Shown: piece by piece, positions 1 through 11,999 of the stretch
Position numbering within the stretch: the stretch's first letter is position 1
Layout of the letters: every line of letters begins with the position of its first letter
Source of the DNA: Ulva prolifera
Taxonomy: Eukaryota; Chlorophyta; Ulvophyceae; Ulvales; Ulvaceae
Direction of reading: 5' to 3'
Length of the DNA: 64,000 bases
Assembly: GCA_023078555.1 (NCBI GenBank)
Contig: CM041202.1
Coordinates: forward strand, 310,001-374,000
Notes under the pieces: model-generated
What the model saw: the letters and a program-made list of their open reading frames with translations, nothing else
The model's database searches: none
Told to the model about the DNA's origin: nothing
Program-made: the position numbers and the translations under genes

Positions 1-1023
1 GGTCAGTTGAAAATTCGAACACTGACCAGCACCCATCGAAATAATCTAAAATAGAGCAGCCTCTAAGCGTTCTGTACGAAGACTCCCTAAGCAAGCAACA
101 TCTCCACGCAGGGGACATGAGAGTCTCCACACTCTGCACACTGCCCACCTGCCACAGACTGGTACATTCGCCCATCATCTGGTGGCTGCAGACGCGGCAG
201 CCCCCACATTTGGAGGCACCATCAAGCAAAGGGGGGGCGAGCAAAGAGGACCTCCGGCAGCATTCAGCCCACGACCCCGCACTCATAATTGCAATGTCCT
301 CCGACCCACCTTGCGGCCTTTTGTGTCACACAGCCGACGCACAATGGGGGCCACACCCCACCCCCAACGCCACACTGGCATGGGACCGGGTTGAATGCGC
401 CGGGGCACTCGGCGGACATGTGTGCTTCTTCTGCGGTAGGCGACGCATGTGCAAGAGATGAAGGCGCGAGGCAAGCGCCCTCTACCGTCCTCTCAACCAA
501 AAACCAACACATACCGGTGCGCTTGCACCACCATTATTTCAGAAGGCCAGCTTGCCGCGCGTTTTTTCGGCACGTGCATGCACACCACGCGCGCCGCCTT
601 TTGCCAGCTTCAGCTTCGGCACCAATCGCACTGGCTCAGTACTCGGCGGGGGAGACTCAGGCATGAAGAGCGCAAGACGAGCCTCTGCGACAATCTGCAT
701 GAGAGCATCACCCCGATCCCCGCAGCTTGACGGAAAGGCACCAATTCCGTATTGGTGTTCCGGAATCTCCGCGCCGGCTACCTGGAGGCCTGCGGCAGAC
801 ACGTTGCCGTTTCTTTTCAGCTACCAGGCCGGCTGCAGGGCTGCCATGCACACAAACGTCATGACCCCCCCCACCCACCCCGCACTTACAGCCAGCATGG
901 GGCGCAGGGCACCACTGCACCAACGCAGCGCTTCGGCTGCTATGCCAATTGGCACCCGGAGCCACATACTGCGTGCGGCCGGGTATGCTGGCCGACGCGG
1001 CGTACCTCAGCACGCACAGCACG
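1..1023. other. intergenic, no gene seen
   Basis: No open frame here has a recognisable domain or a splice pattern. The stretch lies past the 3' end of the WD40 gene on the minus strand. TGTAA (read on the minus strand, near 882-886) lies about 140 bases past that gene's stop and could be its poly(A) signal, as in chlorophyte genes. Confidence 0.5.
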
Positions 1024-2667
1024 CTAGGCGGTGGAGTACTGGGACGCGGAGAGGAGCGCGAGGTCGTGCGCGAGGCGGAGGTCCCAGAACGCAAGCTCGC
1101 CGTTCTCGCTCGCGGTCGCGAGAGTCTCCCTCACGCCGACCTTCACCATCTTCATCACCGGGCTGCTGTGGCCGAGCAGCGTGAGCACGTTCTCCATGTC
1201 CGAGGTGCCCCAGATCTTGACACTGCTGTCGGCGCCGCAGGAGATGAGGAGCTTGCCGTCGCGCGAGTACTGCACGGCGTGGATTGGCTGCACGGCTTCT
1301 GCACAGCACGCAGCACGGTGGTGTCAGAAGCGGGGACCGGCGGGCCGCCGTTTGCGTGGCGATGTGGCCAAGCAGAGGGCGGGAACGGCGGCTGCAGCAA
1401 CGCAAGGTGAGATATCACGGCGGCTGCAGCGAGGGGGTGCCACTCACACGGCTTCTGAACAAGTCCCCGGGCCGGCAGACCCCGACGCATGGACCGCCGT
1501 GACGCGTTCCCAGAGTTTGTATTATGATATCATGGACGCGACGCCGAGAGGCCCAACTGGAACTGCCGTGCATGAGTGCAGCACGAAGCCCGCTTGGCAT
1601 GAAACGTCTGACATGAACTCCGCAAACGGTGGTAAAAGGGTGTGGGCCACCGCAATGGATTGTGCTGTCAGGAGTGCTTGGGGACACACGGGAGCATCAT
1701 CCACAACAAAGGGATCTGGACACCTAAGACGAGAGCATATAATCAGTTGAGCAGCCGTCTCACATTGACTGCTGCCAAGAAAAGGGGTGGGGGAAGGGCA
1801 CACGGTGGACGTCAGTGTGGCCGCCGGTCATGTGTGTCACGACGCCCTTCGCCGCGAGGTCAAGCACCACGAGCGACCCGTCCAGCGCGGCCAGCGCCAT
1901 CAGCACCTTGTCCTCCTCTGTCGAGCTGTCCACCGTGAACGCGACGTCCTGCACCTGCCCCCGCGCGACGCTCACGAACGAGTGCCAGAGGCCGGTGGCC
2001 CCGGCCGCTGCCGCGCCGCGGCCGTAGTCAGGGTCAAACACGTCCCAGAGGTGCACGGAGGCCTCCCGCTTCTGTGCGCTCCAGTGCGCGGTCACGAGCA
2101 GCGGCCGCGGCGGCGAGAGCGTGTGGATGTGCGGCGTGAAGCGGACGATCGAGGCCGCGCCGCTGTGGTTCCCGGTGCGCATCGCCCGCCGCAGCTTGAT
2201 GTCCCAGAGGTACCACGTGCCGTGCACGCTGCACGTCGCGAGCTCGACGCGGCTGCACACACACGCGCCTCGTCAGCACCTGCGTGCCGTGCCTTGTAGA
2301 CACAAGCGTGCTGCGCAGATTGGCCAGGCAAGCGCACGGCACACATTCCCCTACTGGCGGCCGCTCTGATTCTGCCTTGAAGCACAGCTCCTCCAGCACA
2401 CACATTTGGCGAAGATCGAGGGTCGGAATTGCAGATGCAGACATGGCAGACACGGAGGCGCAGGCCTGTTCGAGGGGATCTGGTGTATACATCAATCATA
2501 CATCAAGACATGTTTCATGCGGCATCTGATCGCTGTGGTGCACAAGAGACCTGCGACCTGGGCAACGCGCAGTGCCGGCAGTAATACCACTCAGTTGAGT
2601 GCCTGGGCTCGACGAGCACGGTGCACGTCCACGCATACCGCGTGGACTCAACACGCAACCCACCGCA

Positions 2668-2713
<46 letters not shown>

Positions 2714-5616
2714 CTCTTATAAGTGATGCAGTCCATGCTCGTGACGGCGCGCTTGTGGCCTTCTAACCACGAGGCCATCTGGCCCGTCGCGACGTTCCAC
2801 ACGATGATGCTCGTGTCGACCGAGCTCGTGATGAGCTTGTGGCCGCGCTCGAAGAACTGCATCGAGACGACGCGGTTGCTGTGGCCATCGAGGGGGTGCG
2901 ACTCGATGAGGCCGCCCTGCAGGTCGAGCGCCCACACGATGACGCCGCCCTCCGCGTCCGCGGATGCCATCAAAAGCACGCGGCCTTTGCGCAGCGTCGG
3001 TGCAAAGGTGATGCACGTGACGCCGGTGCTGTGGCCGGAGAGCTCGTTTGCGCACTCCATCTTGGCGACGTCCCACACGCGGAGGGAGCCCTGCACACAT
3101 GCGGGGATCGATTCAGGCTTCAAAACACAGGGTGGAAGACCTGTAGCAATCGCAGAGGTGAGCTCACAGCAGAACATACAGAGCGCCGCAATCAGAAGCA
3201 GTTGGTCTGCAGGTCCCCTTGACATGCGGACTGAGGGGGAAAAACAAAAGCATCATGTCAAGGGAGATCAACCAAAATGCACCGGGCCGTGGGGGGTGCA
3301 TCGCATTGCAGTACTGTGGCATGAGACGTTGATGATGCAGGAACAGGGTGTGTTGTTTGTTGGGGTGAGTGGCTTGTGGAGGGGTGGGGCAGGGGGGCAG
3401 AGTGGCCATGGAGCAGGGGGTTGCTCCCGAGGCATGGAGAGTCCAGCTGGAGAGTGGAACGACCAGGTCAAGTGGAATTTACTAGTTGGCATGTAGAGGC
3501 ACGGGGACACGCCAGGTCTGCAACTGGGTCAAAGCTTAACTGGTAGCACGGGAGCCAGCATATGCAAGGCCAGGGACCAGACCTCGGCACCACACAGTAC
3601 TGCACTAGTGCCTGGGTGTTCGCCACACACCTGATGCATCGAGTGGCAGGCACAGCGCTGCCCAGGTCCGCGTATATCTGCTTATGCATGCAACGACCTG
3701 GTAACAGATGGCAGAGCTGCCGATCGATACTTCCACAGCAAATATGGGCGCGCGACGCAGTCATGGCGGATGACTGGGCCTGACACAAGAATCGACATGA
3801 CAGCTCCGGAGTCACCAGCACACACGAGCGCACGCCGCAGACAGTGAACGAGCCCATAAACCAAGCAGCAGCACAGATGCTCAGAACAAATGTTCGTGAG
3901 AAGGGTCGCAGGTCAGGCGCGGGGACTCTGCACGATAAACTCGGGACAAGCCGCGATCCCTGGTGGACACAGTGTAAGGCAGATGTAATCCATGCGAAAG
4001 ACTGTCACAGTGTGAAAAATCCCTCCAGTAGCAACAGATTTGACACCCCGGCGGTGGCAAGGGATGAACCCTTGCCACAGAGGCATCACAAAGCAAGGCA
4101 CAGTGAGGCATGTCATCAGACAAGCTGCCAGGACACAGGGCATGGACACCCCACAAGCAGCAGGTGTGTTCGACATTCTGAATAGGCAGGCCACAGGCAC
4201 GGAATGTACATGGGAACGGACCTCGAGGTCTCCTGTTGCCATCAACTGGTGGCCCAGGGCATGGGCGTCTGTGCGGGTGAGCGTCGACCACGGCAGCGAT
4301 GCAGTGGACGCTGCTTCTGACGAGACTGTGGTGAGTTGAGTGCGAAGATGGCCTAGCCTGGCAGATGAGCCAATGGCTCCAGAGCTGCCAGCTGCAGCCG
4401 CTGCTGCAGCAGCAGCCCCGCTGCCTGTGCTCAGGAGCTGAGGTGTTACTGGCGACAGCCCTGAAGCCGCACCGCCGCCAGTGGGCGGCGTTGGAGATGG
4501 GTTGGATGGAGGAGCATCTGCGAGGGAACATGTTGTGGCATCGGCGTCCTGCTCAGAGATTCTGAGGGGGCTTGGTGAGCGGGTGGAGGAGCCAGGAATG
4601 GTGGAGTGGTGTGTCTTCAGGTCGAGCTCGATGGTGGAAGTTCGCATAGGAATTTCTGCGGCGGTGGCTGACGTTGAGTTCGAGCCCACTGTGTCCAGCA
4701 TCGAGAGGTACTCTGCATTTGAGGATGTCCCCAGCTGCATGTGGGAGACATGGTGTTGAGCTGCATGCGCCGGGACAGCATCTGAATCGCCCAGGCCGCA
4801 CTTCTTGCGCATCTCATCTGCTACGAACTGGTCGATGGTGTTGATGGCGTGTGGTGGAACTGCAGGTGTTGCTGACGGGGGGTTGGGAGCTGGGCTGGCT
4901 GGTGGAGGGAGCTGGACATACATCGCACCATCGCGCGAGATGGCCTCCAGCGCGTCATTCACCATATGATTCACGGTATCCTGAAGAGACCGGGCAGAGT
5001 GGTGTCGCTGGCTGGGTGCTGACAGAGGTGCTGAAGGCATGTCGTTTGGAGGCCAGCAGGCTATCGCTGTTATCTCCGAGTCGTGCGCTGGCGTGATGGT
5101 CTGGCATGAGATGCCTGCCATCCGATTATTGAGCAGCCGCTTCTGATCTGCTACTTCTGGGCGCCCGAAATCATCTGTGGGATCTGCTGTTGGCATCAAT
5201 TGTTCTGCAAGAGCGTACGTTTGCGCTGCGCGGGCAAACTGCTCAAGCCCGAGCAGAGCATCGGCCTTGAGCAAGTGCCCATAAGCCCAGTCGAATTGCA
5301 GCCGAATCATCTGTTCTGCTGTGCTGAGGGCTCGCTTGGCTTGATTGAGCATGAGATGCACCGTCCCCTTCCTACGCAGTGCAGCAAGCACCACTGGAAG
5401 CGGATGCGCAGCAGCGCTGCTCATGATTGATTTAGAGCTATTGATGATGTCCATGAACACCGCAGGGCTACTGTCGGGATGAGCTAGGCGGTATAGGTCG
5501 ACGTACAGGCGCAAGCACCGGACGTGAATGCCCGGCAAACCGGCATCACCGTCGTCCACATCGGCGCCGTAGGCAGACCTCTGAGACTCTGCCTGAGAAT
5601 CCATGATTGATCCCAT
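1024..5616 (-). CDS. TPR and WD40 repeat protein
   Basis: The first long exon (5616 to 4222, 465 codons) starts at the first in-frame ATG (MGSIMDSQ). Its residues 30-170 are helical and TPR-like (the run ending LLKADALLGLEQFARAAQTY), followed by a long Ala/Pro/Ser linker. Later exons encode WD40 blades: 3090-2714 (GSLRVWD, DTSIIVWN), 2252-1811 (GTWYLWD, ASVHLWDV) and 1287-1024 (SSVKIWG, GELAFWD, then a stop). Phases agree across 2714/2252 (phase 2) and 1811/1287 (phase 0), with GT donors and TGTGCAG-type acceptors. At least one exon probably lies between 4221 and 3091; an open frame at 3.7-3.86 kb is a candidate. An open frame continues upstream of the ATG to about 5690, so the start may be further 5'. 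WD40 propellers are protein-binding scaffolds and the TPR part suggests the same; the partner is unknown. Confidence 0.8.
2671..2710. repeat. uninterrupted G40 homopolymer next to a splice donor
   Basis: Forty G in a row on the plus strand. On the sense strand of the WD40 gene this is C40, starting one base after the GTG of the intron donor that follows exon 3090-2714. Confidence 0.95.
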
Positions 5617-5699
5617 GAACGCCCCAGCGTGAGCTGGGGCGTCCTGGGCTGAGAACAAGGCGTCGATCAGCTTTCCAAAGCAGGCGGAACAGCAGAAAA

Positions 5700-7766
5700 G
5701 GAGAAGAAGAACACTAGACTACGGAGGGAATGAGAGCGAGGCCGTAAAAGACGGAACGTAAACGCTGGCGATATCAAATCCGACGACAGGCCCGCATTGG
5801 TGACTGTGGTGAACCACGCTGACAAAACAATAATCAGCGAGGATCCGACAAGGGTGCCAGCGCGCTAGTGCAGAAAGATGTGCTGAGACGTTTGACTTGT
5901 GAGGAGCGCCGGCCTTGCCACGGAGCTGCCTGGCTCCGTCCAGGCAACGGATTCAAGCATGTTGTTCCGGCTGTGACGCATGGTGACCCTGGCACCTGCC
6001 GTGGGCGTGCATGCATACAGCCCCACAAGAATGTCCTATCGCGACACCGACAGAGAACACCTGTGACTGTTCAATTTCAGACTTCACCCTGGCGCAGGTG
6101 GACGCAGCTGCACGCAGAGAGGCCTGTGGCGGTGCGACGCCCTACACGTCGCTGCGGCTGTGCTTGCGAGCCTGGAGGCGAGAGCATGCCCGCAACGCAT
6201 GCTTGTTAGCATGCTGGCGCATAATCAAAGCCGGGCTCGCCGGCATGCTTGTGTAATGCGCTTGCGCTCACGCCATGCACTTCGGCATGTATAAAAAGCC
6301 GCACTGCGTCCCCATACCTGCGGCACCACGCCACAGTCCGGGTGTTGCCGGCTCCATGACTTCCGCTGAGCGCTGTGCATGCATTTCCAACTCGGCAGCC
6401 TTCTCCAGCAAGCTTCCCGCGCCACCAGGACTGTCACAGCTTTGCCTCGCACCTTCACAAGGGAAACAACTTGACAGGCCTCGGTCGGCCTTCGGCGAGT
6501 CCAACGTGTTTGGCCCGTGACGCCTGTCAATATATAGGCTTGCAGTACATCGTGTTGGCCGTCGATCAACACCGCGCACGCAAACGTACGGCATAGAAGA
6601 CCACAAGCAGCGCACGCGTTCCCCGGCCTCGTCTGTCTGTGACTCATGAAATATTCTCTGTGAACTGCACCTGAATCATACATGTAGGCCTATCTGCGCT
6701 GCAACAGGTGAACCGGAGGGGGCGACCCGGAATGCTCGTGTGGTACCCAGCTTCCAATCTTTTTCTCTGCAGCGCTAGCTGATCTTCTGCGCTGTCGGCA
6801 TCATGCCTACGCTACGACGCGGTTTTATGGTATGCAGCTGACAGTCAAGGTCAATGATCCTGTTTTTTGGCTTCGCGCACGGCCACACGTGCGCCACAGC
6901 TGATACCGGTCAGTTTCTCTTGTAAGGGAGATTCAAACAATTTCGGGCTAGAATTATGCAAGGGGCCCAGGATGACCGCCGCGTGGAGCATTCTCCGTTC
7001 GATAAGGCTCGATCGGAATCTCTGGATCTAATGACGACAAGCACCGTCACGGTTGACGCGGCCTGTTGGTGATGACGCGCCCGCATGTTGGAGCTCATGC
7101 AGTCCTCGAGAATCCGACCATGGCATTAGCGCCATGCATGACCATGGTGCACGAGGACGCCGCCGTCGAGCATCCGAGGTCCATCTTTTACGTTCAGGCT
7201 GCGCCCGCCTTACGTTGAGCTTGGCGCTTCTTGCAACGGTCTCTCGTGAACACAGCCTTCCCGCAGGGAATTCAAGCGGAAGTCAGGTTGTGAACGTAGC
7301 AGCCAGACTGCACACTGATGCTCCAGTCATTAAGCTTCATGATATGACTTAATTTCCAGCCTCATGGCCTGCCGACTCAAACAGGTGGGCGCCTAAATCG
7401 CGCATGCGTGGATTGGTGGCGCCGCAGCAATCGCGCGATGACGGGGTATCGCCTTGACGCCAGACATTAAGAGCCGTGACGTTCAAGTCTGCACACACAA
7501 GATCCTTGCAGGCTGATGTTTGACAAGCTGCAGTGTCGTGGCCAGGGCTGTGCGCCCTCGTATCCTCTCTGGTTGGCGGTGCAGTGCTGTTGATTCGCAG
7601 GGCATAACTCCGTGTTGTTCGCAGACCTCTACAGAGACCTCGAAAGGCATAGATCACGTCCACCATGAATGTTGTGAACAACGCCTCCTCGCATGGCAGT
7701 GCGAACATGGCCAACGTGCGGTGAGCGCCTGCCCTCACAAAGCCAATTGTGCACACCTGACCACGT
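5700..7766. other. intergenic, no gene assigned
   Basis: Several open frames of 60-150 codons on both strands, none with a recognisable domain. A TATAAAAAG sequence lies at about 6289 on the plus strand, but I see no convincing gene behind it. The stretch ends at the target-site duplication of the hAT element. Confidence 0.4.
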
Positions 7767-7787
7767 ACGACCACTAAGGTCCGCCAA

Positions 7788-7975
7788 AAACGTATAATCT
7801 CAGGTCATATACGTTTCATACGTCGTATAATATCTGAATCTCCAATATTGCCGTATATGTCGCCGTATGGCGTATAAACTGCCGTATAGGGCGTATGCTG
7901 CACCGTATAGCCGTATGATGTGCCGTACATGCCCCTGATGACCCATACGATGTTCATATACGCCTGTTTGATGGC
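7788..7975. repeat. left subterminal CGTAT array of the hAT element
   Basis: About ten CGTAT motifs, mostly as CCGTATA or GCGTATA at irregular 8-20 base spacing, in A+T-rich DNA directly inside the left terminal inverted repeat. Probable transposase binding sites by analogy with known hAT elements. Confidence 0.8.
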
Positions 7976-8261
7976 ATACTGAGGGCACGTACTAGGCCGC
8001 TTGATGGTTTGAGAGCGTTCTCATCCCTGGTGTGAGCAAAGCAGCATACACAAGATCTTCGACTTGTTTATAAGTTTTGTTGTTTGAGGTAATGCCACTT
8101 GAACATAAACAACACAAAGTGGCAGGTGAACATTGTGAGGATTGTGGTCATGACGAATGGCGGCACTGCAGCGTTCACTGTTTAAACATGCAAACATCTC
8201 GTGAGTGGTACAGCACAACGTCCAACTCAGAGTACAAGATCACTCTCAGATCCACAATCTC

Positions 8262-8480
8262 TCAAAGCGCATTGATTGTGTCAAGCATCACAGCTAGGTC
8301 CCCCATAGTGGCAGGCTTCCCTCGTGCCAATCTGTCATTCTGCTTGATGTAAATGAGGTCAGTAGCACGTTCAAGCCTCAGATTCGAGCGGGCCTTCACA
8401 TACACCTGACCCCACTCAGTCCAATTGCGCTCCGAAGCAACGTTCCTGAAACCAGCTAAATGTGCCCAACAACAGCATAA
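8262..8480 (-). pseudogene. hAT transposase C-terminal remnant
   Basis: The minus-strand frame reads FRNVASERNWTEWGQVYVK, then RSNLRLERATDLIYIKQNDR, and stops at 8262-8264. This matches the C-terminal hAT dimerisation region, where an ERNWS-type motif is followed by H/Y..K.RN.L....A..LVY...N.R. The upstream DDE core and zinc finger are missing; the right subterminal array begins only about 60 bases upstream. It is a broken internal fragment of a formerly longer transposase. Confidence 0.8.
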
Positions 8481-8554
8481 ATATAAGGGTTCTGATCGAG
8501 CTTGGCCACGGGCTGCTGCCGCAGTGCAGTGGTCAAGCAGGCGTACGAAGCGCC

Positions 8555-8757
8555 TCATGCATACGTACATGACCGTACATGGCCACCGTATAGGACCGTA
8601 TATGACCGTATTTAACCGTATATGACCACCGTATAGAGCCGTATATAACCACCGTATGTGTCGTATAATCAACACCGTATAACCGTATGTGGAAGGGATT
8701 CAAATAATACGGAATGTCATTATCATACGTTATACGGAGGTCCATACGTATACGGAG
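8555..8757. repeat. right subterminal CGTAT array of the hAT element
   Basis: About eleven CGTAT motifs (CCGTATA, CCGTATG, CCGTATT) just inside the right terminal inverted repeat, in the same orientation as the left array, plus a few TATACGG copies nearest the end. Confidence 0.8.
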
Positions 8758-8778
8758 TTGGCGGACCTTAACGACCAC

Positions 8779-9731
8779 AGATATTGTCTACGAAATCGGC
8801 GCTCGACGCATGATAGTCAACCACAACACGAATCTCGGATTGGAGACCGCGACTCAGCCGGGTCTTCTGCCTGTTGCTATACCTGTGAGCGCGCAGTGCG
8901 CTGGAAATAGGTGGTCAGCTGCTCGCTGCGCTGCGAATGCTGCGTCGGGGTCAAAAGACTATGTTCGACGAGAGGCAGGATGTGTGAGAGATTACGGTGG
9001 TGTGCTGGCACGTAGCGGTCAACCGTCTGGCGCATGGTCGAGCATCGCCATAGCACAGCTGCGTTGTTCAGTGCTCTAGATCTTATATAAGATCTTGCCT
9101 TTAGGACAGTGTGCATATAGACATCAGCAAGTTCTTCAGGTCCAGCAGAGGCCTAATCTCATGCTCGCCCAGAACTATATGCTGTCTTGGAGTGAGAAAT
9201 GAATGAATGATGAAAGGAATCAGAAAGCTAGTCGACCACGGTGTTTGCAGTTTGCAGTATGTGGATGCAAAAACAAACGGAGGCGACAAGGCTGTTACTG
9301 TGAAAGCATCAACTGCAGGTCGCCCCCACCGTGTCCAGCAGATACATCATACAGCTACAGGGGCGTAAAAGAAGGTGGACCTGCATCCACAACAGCAGCC
9401 CCATTGAATTGGTAGAGGCACGTGCAGCCAGGGCAATGCAGTCTACCTCTGCAGGCTACCATACATGCCAGCACAAGCTCGACCACGACGATGGGTCACT
9501 GAAGGGCTGCAACTGCATGCTTACACGGCAGGAGTGCACTTACCTGCAACCCCAGTTCTCAGCGCCTGGCGACTGCACATCCCACAATCACAGGCATCAA
9601 GCTCAGGTGAAACGCCTGAGGCAGGCCAGAGAAGGACATCACACTGGGCGCTAGGCGCACCGGCATCCCATCGCCATCACACCCACGCCACCTGCCACAC
9701 AAAACTGCCTGCACCCCGCACATCACCGCAT
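8779..9731. other. intergenic, no gene seen
   Basis: Short open frames only. TGTAA on the minus strand at about 9516-9521 lies about 210 bases past the NYN gene stop and may be its poly(A) signal. Confidence 0.4.
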
Positions 9732-11999
9732 TTAATCATCCACCAACCCCTTCAACGCAGCAAACTCAACGTCCACCTGCACGATCTCTCCTCGCCGCAA
9801 AGCCTCACTGCGGCGGCGCCCCCCTCTGTCATGGTCCGATCGCTGCCCTCCATCTCGCAGCGCCGGCCCCTCTGCCCCCCGGTTCCGGCCCCCCTTGTAA
9901 TACTCGAGCGCGGTCTGACCGAGGGCCTCCGCGTGTAAGAAGTCCTCCGAGTTCTCAAAGCCGGCCATCATCGCCTGCAGCTGTAGCGGCCCGTCGCCGC
10001 CGGCACGGCCGACGTCCAGCCCCGCAAGCACCCCCGCCGCAACCCCCGTCCCCCTCGCAGATGCGAGCCCCTGCGCGCGGGACCGCGCCTCCCGCTGCTC
10101 CCGCCGCGAATTCGCCTCCGCGTCTACCAACCGCCGCGCAAACTCGTCCGCTGCGACGCTGAACACGCCCGGCGCAGCCGCGAGCGCGTGGACTTCGGCG
10201 TCGTTTGTGACAACGAGGGCGTGGTACGCGCCCCGCGCGACAAACTCGCGCGCCGCGCGCCCAATGAACGTGTCCGCCTCTGTACCGGACGTGTAGACGA
10301 CAGTGAGGTCCTCCTGCTCAACGACGTCGAAGCCCTGCCCCCGCCACTGTGCCCTACCACCGTAGCCCATGCCGTCCCACACAACGACCACCCGCGCGTG
10401 GACGTACACCGCGTACGCCCGCAGCCGGTCCTCCAGCCGCTTCCGCTCCTCCTGCATCTCTGCAGCGCTCATCTCTGGCGCCTCGTCCTCGCTGCCGCTG
10501 CTGCTCCCGCTGCCGCTGTCGCTGTCGCTGCCGGAGTCGCCGGACAGCGGCACAAGCCGCGGTGCAGCCACGGCCGCAGCCGCAGTCGCGGCTGCACCGC
10601 GGCCGAAGCCGCCCGCGCCGCCGCGGCGCGCGCGGCGACCGGCGATGGCGGGGAGCTTCAGGACATTATAGCCGTCGATGACGAGCACGGGCGCGCCGGT
10701 CTGGTGCTTCGTGCCGTACAACGACTCGATGCCGGGGCTCCACGCCTTGCCGAAGCGGCGGCGCGAGAGCTGCTGCTCCTGCTCGCGCATCTCCTGCCGC
10801 TCCCGCACATTCATCTCGACCTGCCGCCGCTCGCCCGCCCGCTTGTACCCCGGCTGCGGACCTGCCTTGGCAGCCGGCGCAGGGGTGCTCCTCTGCATCT
10901 CTTCCCGCCGCTGCATGCGCGAGGCCCTCTGTGAATCGTCTAGCACCAGTTGCTGCACTGCTTGGGTGCTGGCACACCAGCTGGCTTCATGTTGCAGCGT
11001 CCAGAATCTGGAAGGATGCAAGATTAAACAGCGGCGCCCCTTCGCACTTTGACGGTGCTAGGGGGCAGGAGGCCGGGGGTGGCCAAGGGTGCTGCCGCAC
11101 AGTGGCAGAGGCGTGTTCTGTCCAGGCTGCTGGCTGTGGCTTGGGTGCGCTGTGTTGGATTGGTGAACCCCCCTCGTGCTTCTCGCTGTTTTGGCGGTAC
11201 AAATACCTTGTCGCCGCATGGAACAGCGCCCGCAGCTACAATGCGGGGTGCACCATGAACCGCAGATCAGGGAGGAGTATGGCCTGCTGCGCACAACCTG
11301 GTGTATGTAGGAGCACTGCCACTGCCTGGCACGTGCGCGGCACTGCACACGCAGTGGGTTTGCGCCCATCCCACACAGTCAACCCACAAGCCACACAGCA
11401 CTCAACACAGGTACTCTGTCCGCGTCCGACAGGCCTGACCGTCGCTGCCAGAGCCTGTGCATGCAGGTGCTGGGCGCGATGATACGAGGAGATTGACGCA
11501 CACTGGATGTGATTTCGGGGCACCGGCCTGTACAATGCAAGGTAAAGTAAAGTAAATCTGAATTTACTGAGCCGTATCCTATTGGATATTGACAACTCCG
11601 AATTAACGGGACCACATATGCCGAAGGGGTAAACCACCTGGAAACCCCCCCCTGACGACCGTACGCAACTCACAGGGCCTCCTCCTGTGCTAAGCGAGGT
11701 GGTCACGTGCAGCCGTTTCGATTCCCCAAAGCGCACGCAGAATCGGACCCATGACCTCCTGAAACGGAGGGGGTAGCTTTTAATCCGTCCTCAACCCATT
11801 GGACCCCATTGGTAGCGCCTCTGTTCTCAAGGAGGGCAGGCTGGACACACACCCGCACATAGTCGATCTGCCTGCGTATGGAAACTCCAAGGGTCCCATT
11901 CAGGCCGATTCGCGGTGCTGGACTGGGTGATGCTGGATCGGGTGATGCTGCACTGGGGCTGCCCCCAGCCTTCTTTTTCTTCTTCCGAGGCTTCTGCAT
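9732..11999 (-). CDS. YacP-like NYN-domain RNase, probably plastid-targeted
   Basis: Two exons fit in phase 0: 11999-11853 (ATG, then MQKPRKKKKKAGG, ending SIRRQIDYVR before GTGTGTG) and 10952-9732 (acceptor TGCAG), giving 455 residues. The C-terminal two thirds carry the NYN/PIN-like fold of the YacP (Rae1) family: PVLVIDGYNV, VVVVWDG, YTSGTEADTFI and VVTNDAEVH hold the conserved acidic residues. An acidic Ser/Gly/Asp insert sits between the first and second motifs. Bacterial Rae1 is a ribosome-associated mRNA endonuclease, and plant homologues of this family (DUF901) have a basic N-terminus and a similar stretch ahead of the domain; I infer a comparable RNA-cleaving role. A low-complexity Ala/Gly region follows IDGYNV. 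The 5' exon is supported by phase and resemblance only. Confidence 0.85.
11540..11626 (+). repeat. dispersed repeat, copy 1
   Basis: Lies inside the NYN intron. It contains AGTAAATCTGAATTTACTGA, then GAGCCGTATCCT, ATTGACA and TAACGGGACCA, ending ATATGCCG. Copy 2 at 26.66 kb shares the same block order at roughly 75% identity, and copy 3 at 55.3 kb (minus) shares the first 30 bases. Confidence 0.7.

Larger units (their letters stand above)
7775..8770. mobile_element. decayed hAT-superfamily DNA transposon
   Basis: The 996-bp element is bounded by perfect 13-bp terminal inverted repeats, TAAGGTCCGCCAA at 7775-7787 and its reverse complement at 8758-8770. It is flanked by an exact 8-bp target-site duplication, ACGACCAC, at 7767-7774 and 8771-8778. 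An 8-bp duplication is the hallmark of hAT elements. Just inside each end is an array of CGTAT/CCGTATA motifs, about ten per side, resembling the subterminal transposase-binding repeats of hAT elements. The core keeps only a C-terminal transposase fragment on the minus strand, so the copy is non-autonomous. The perfect inverted repeats and duplication suggest a fairly recent insertion. Confidence 0.92.

Noticed and set aside
6289-6297. TATAAAAAG as a promoter
   Set aside because: No credible gene starts downstream on the plus strand, so it was not called as a feature.
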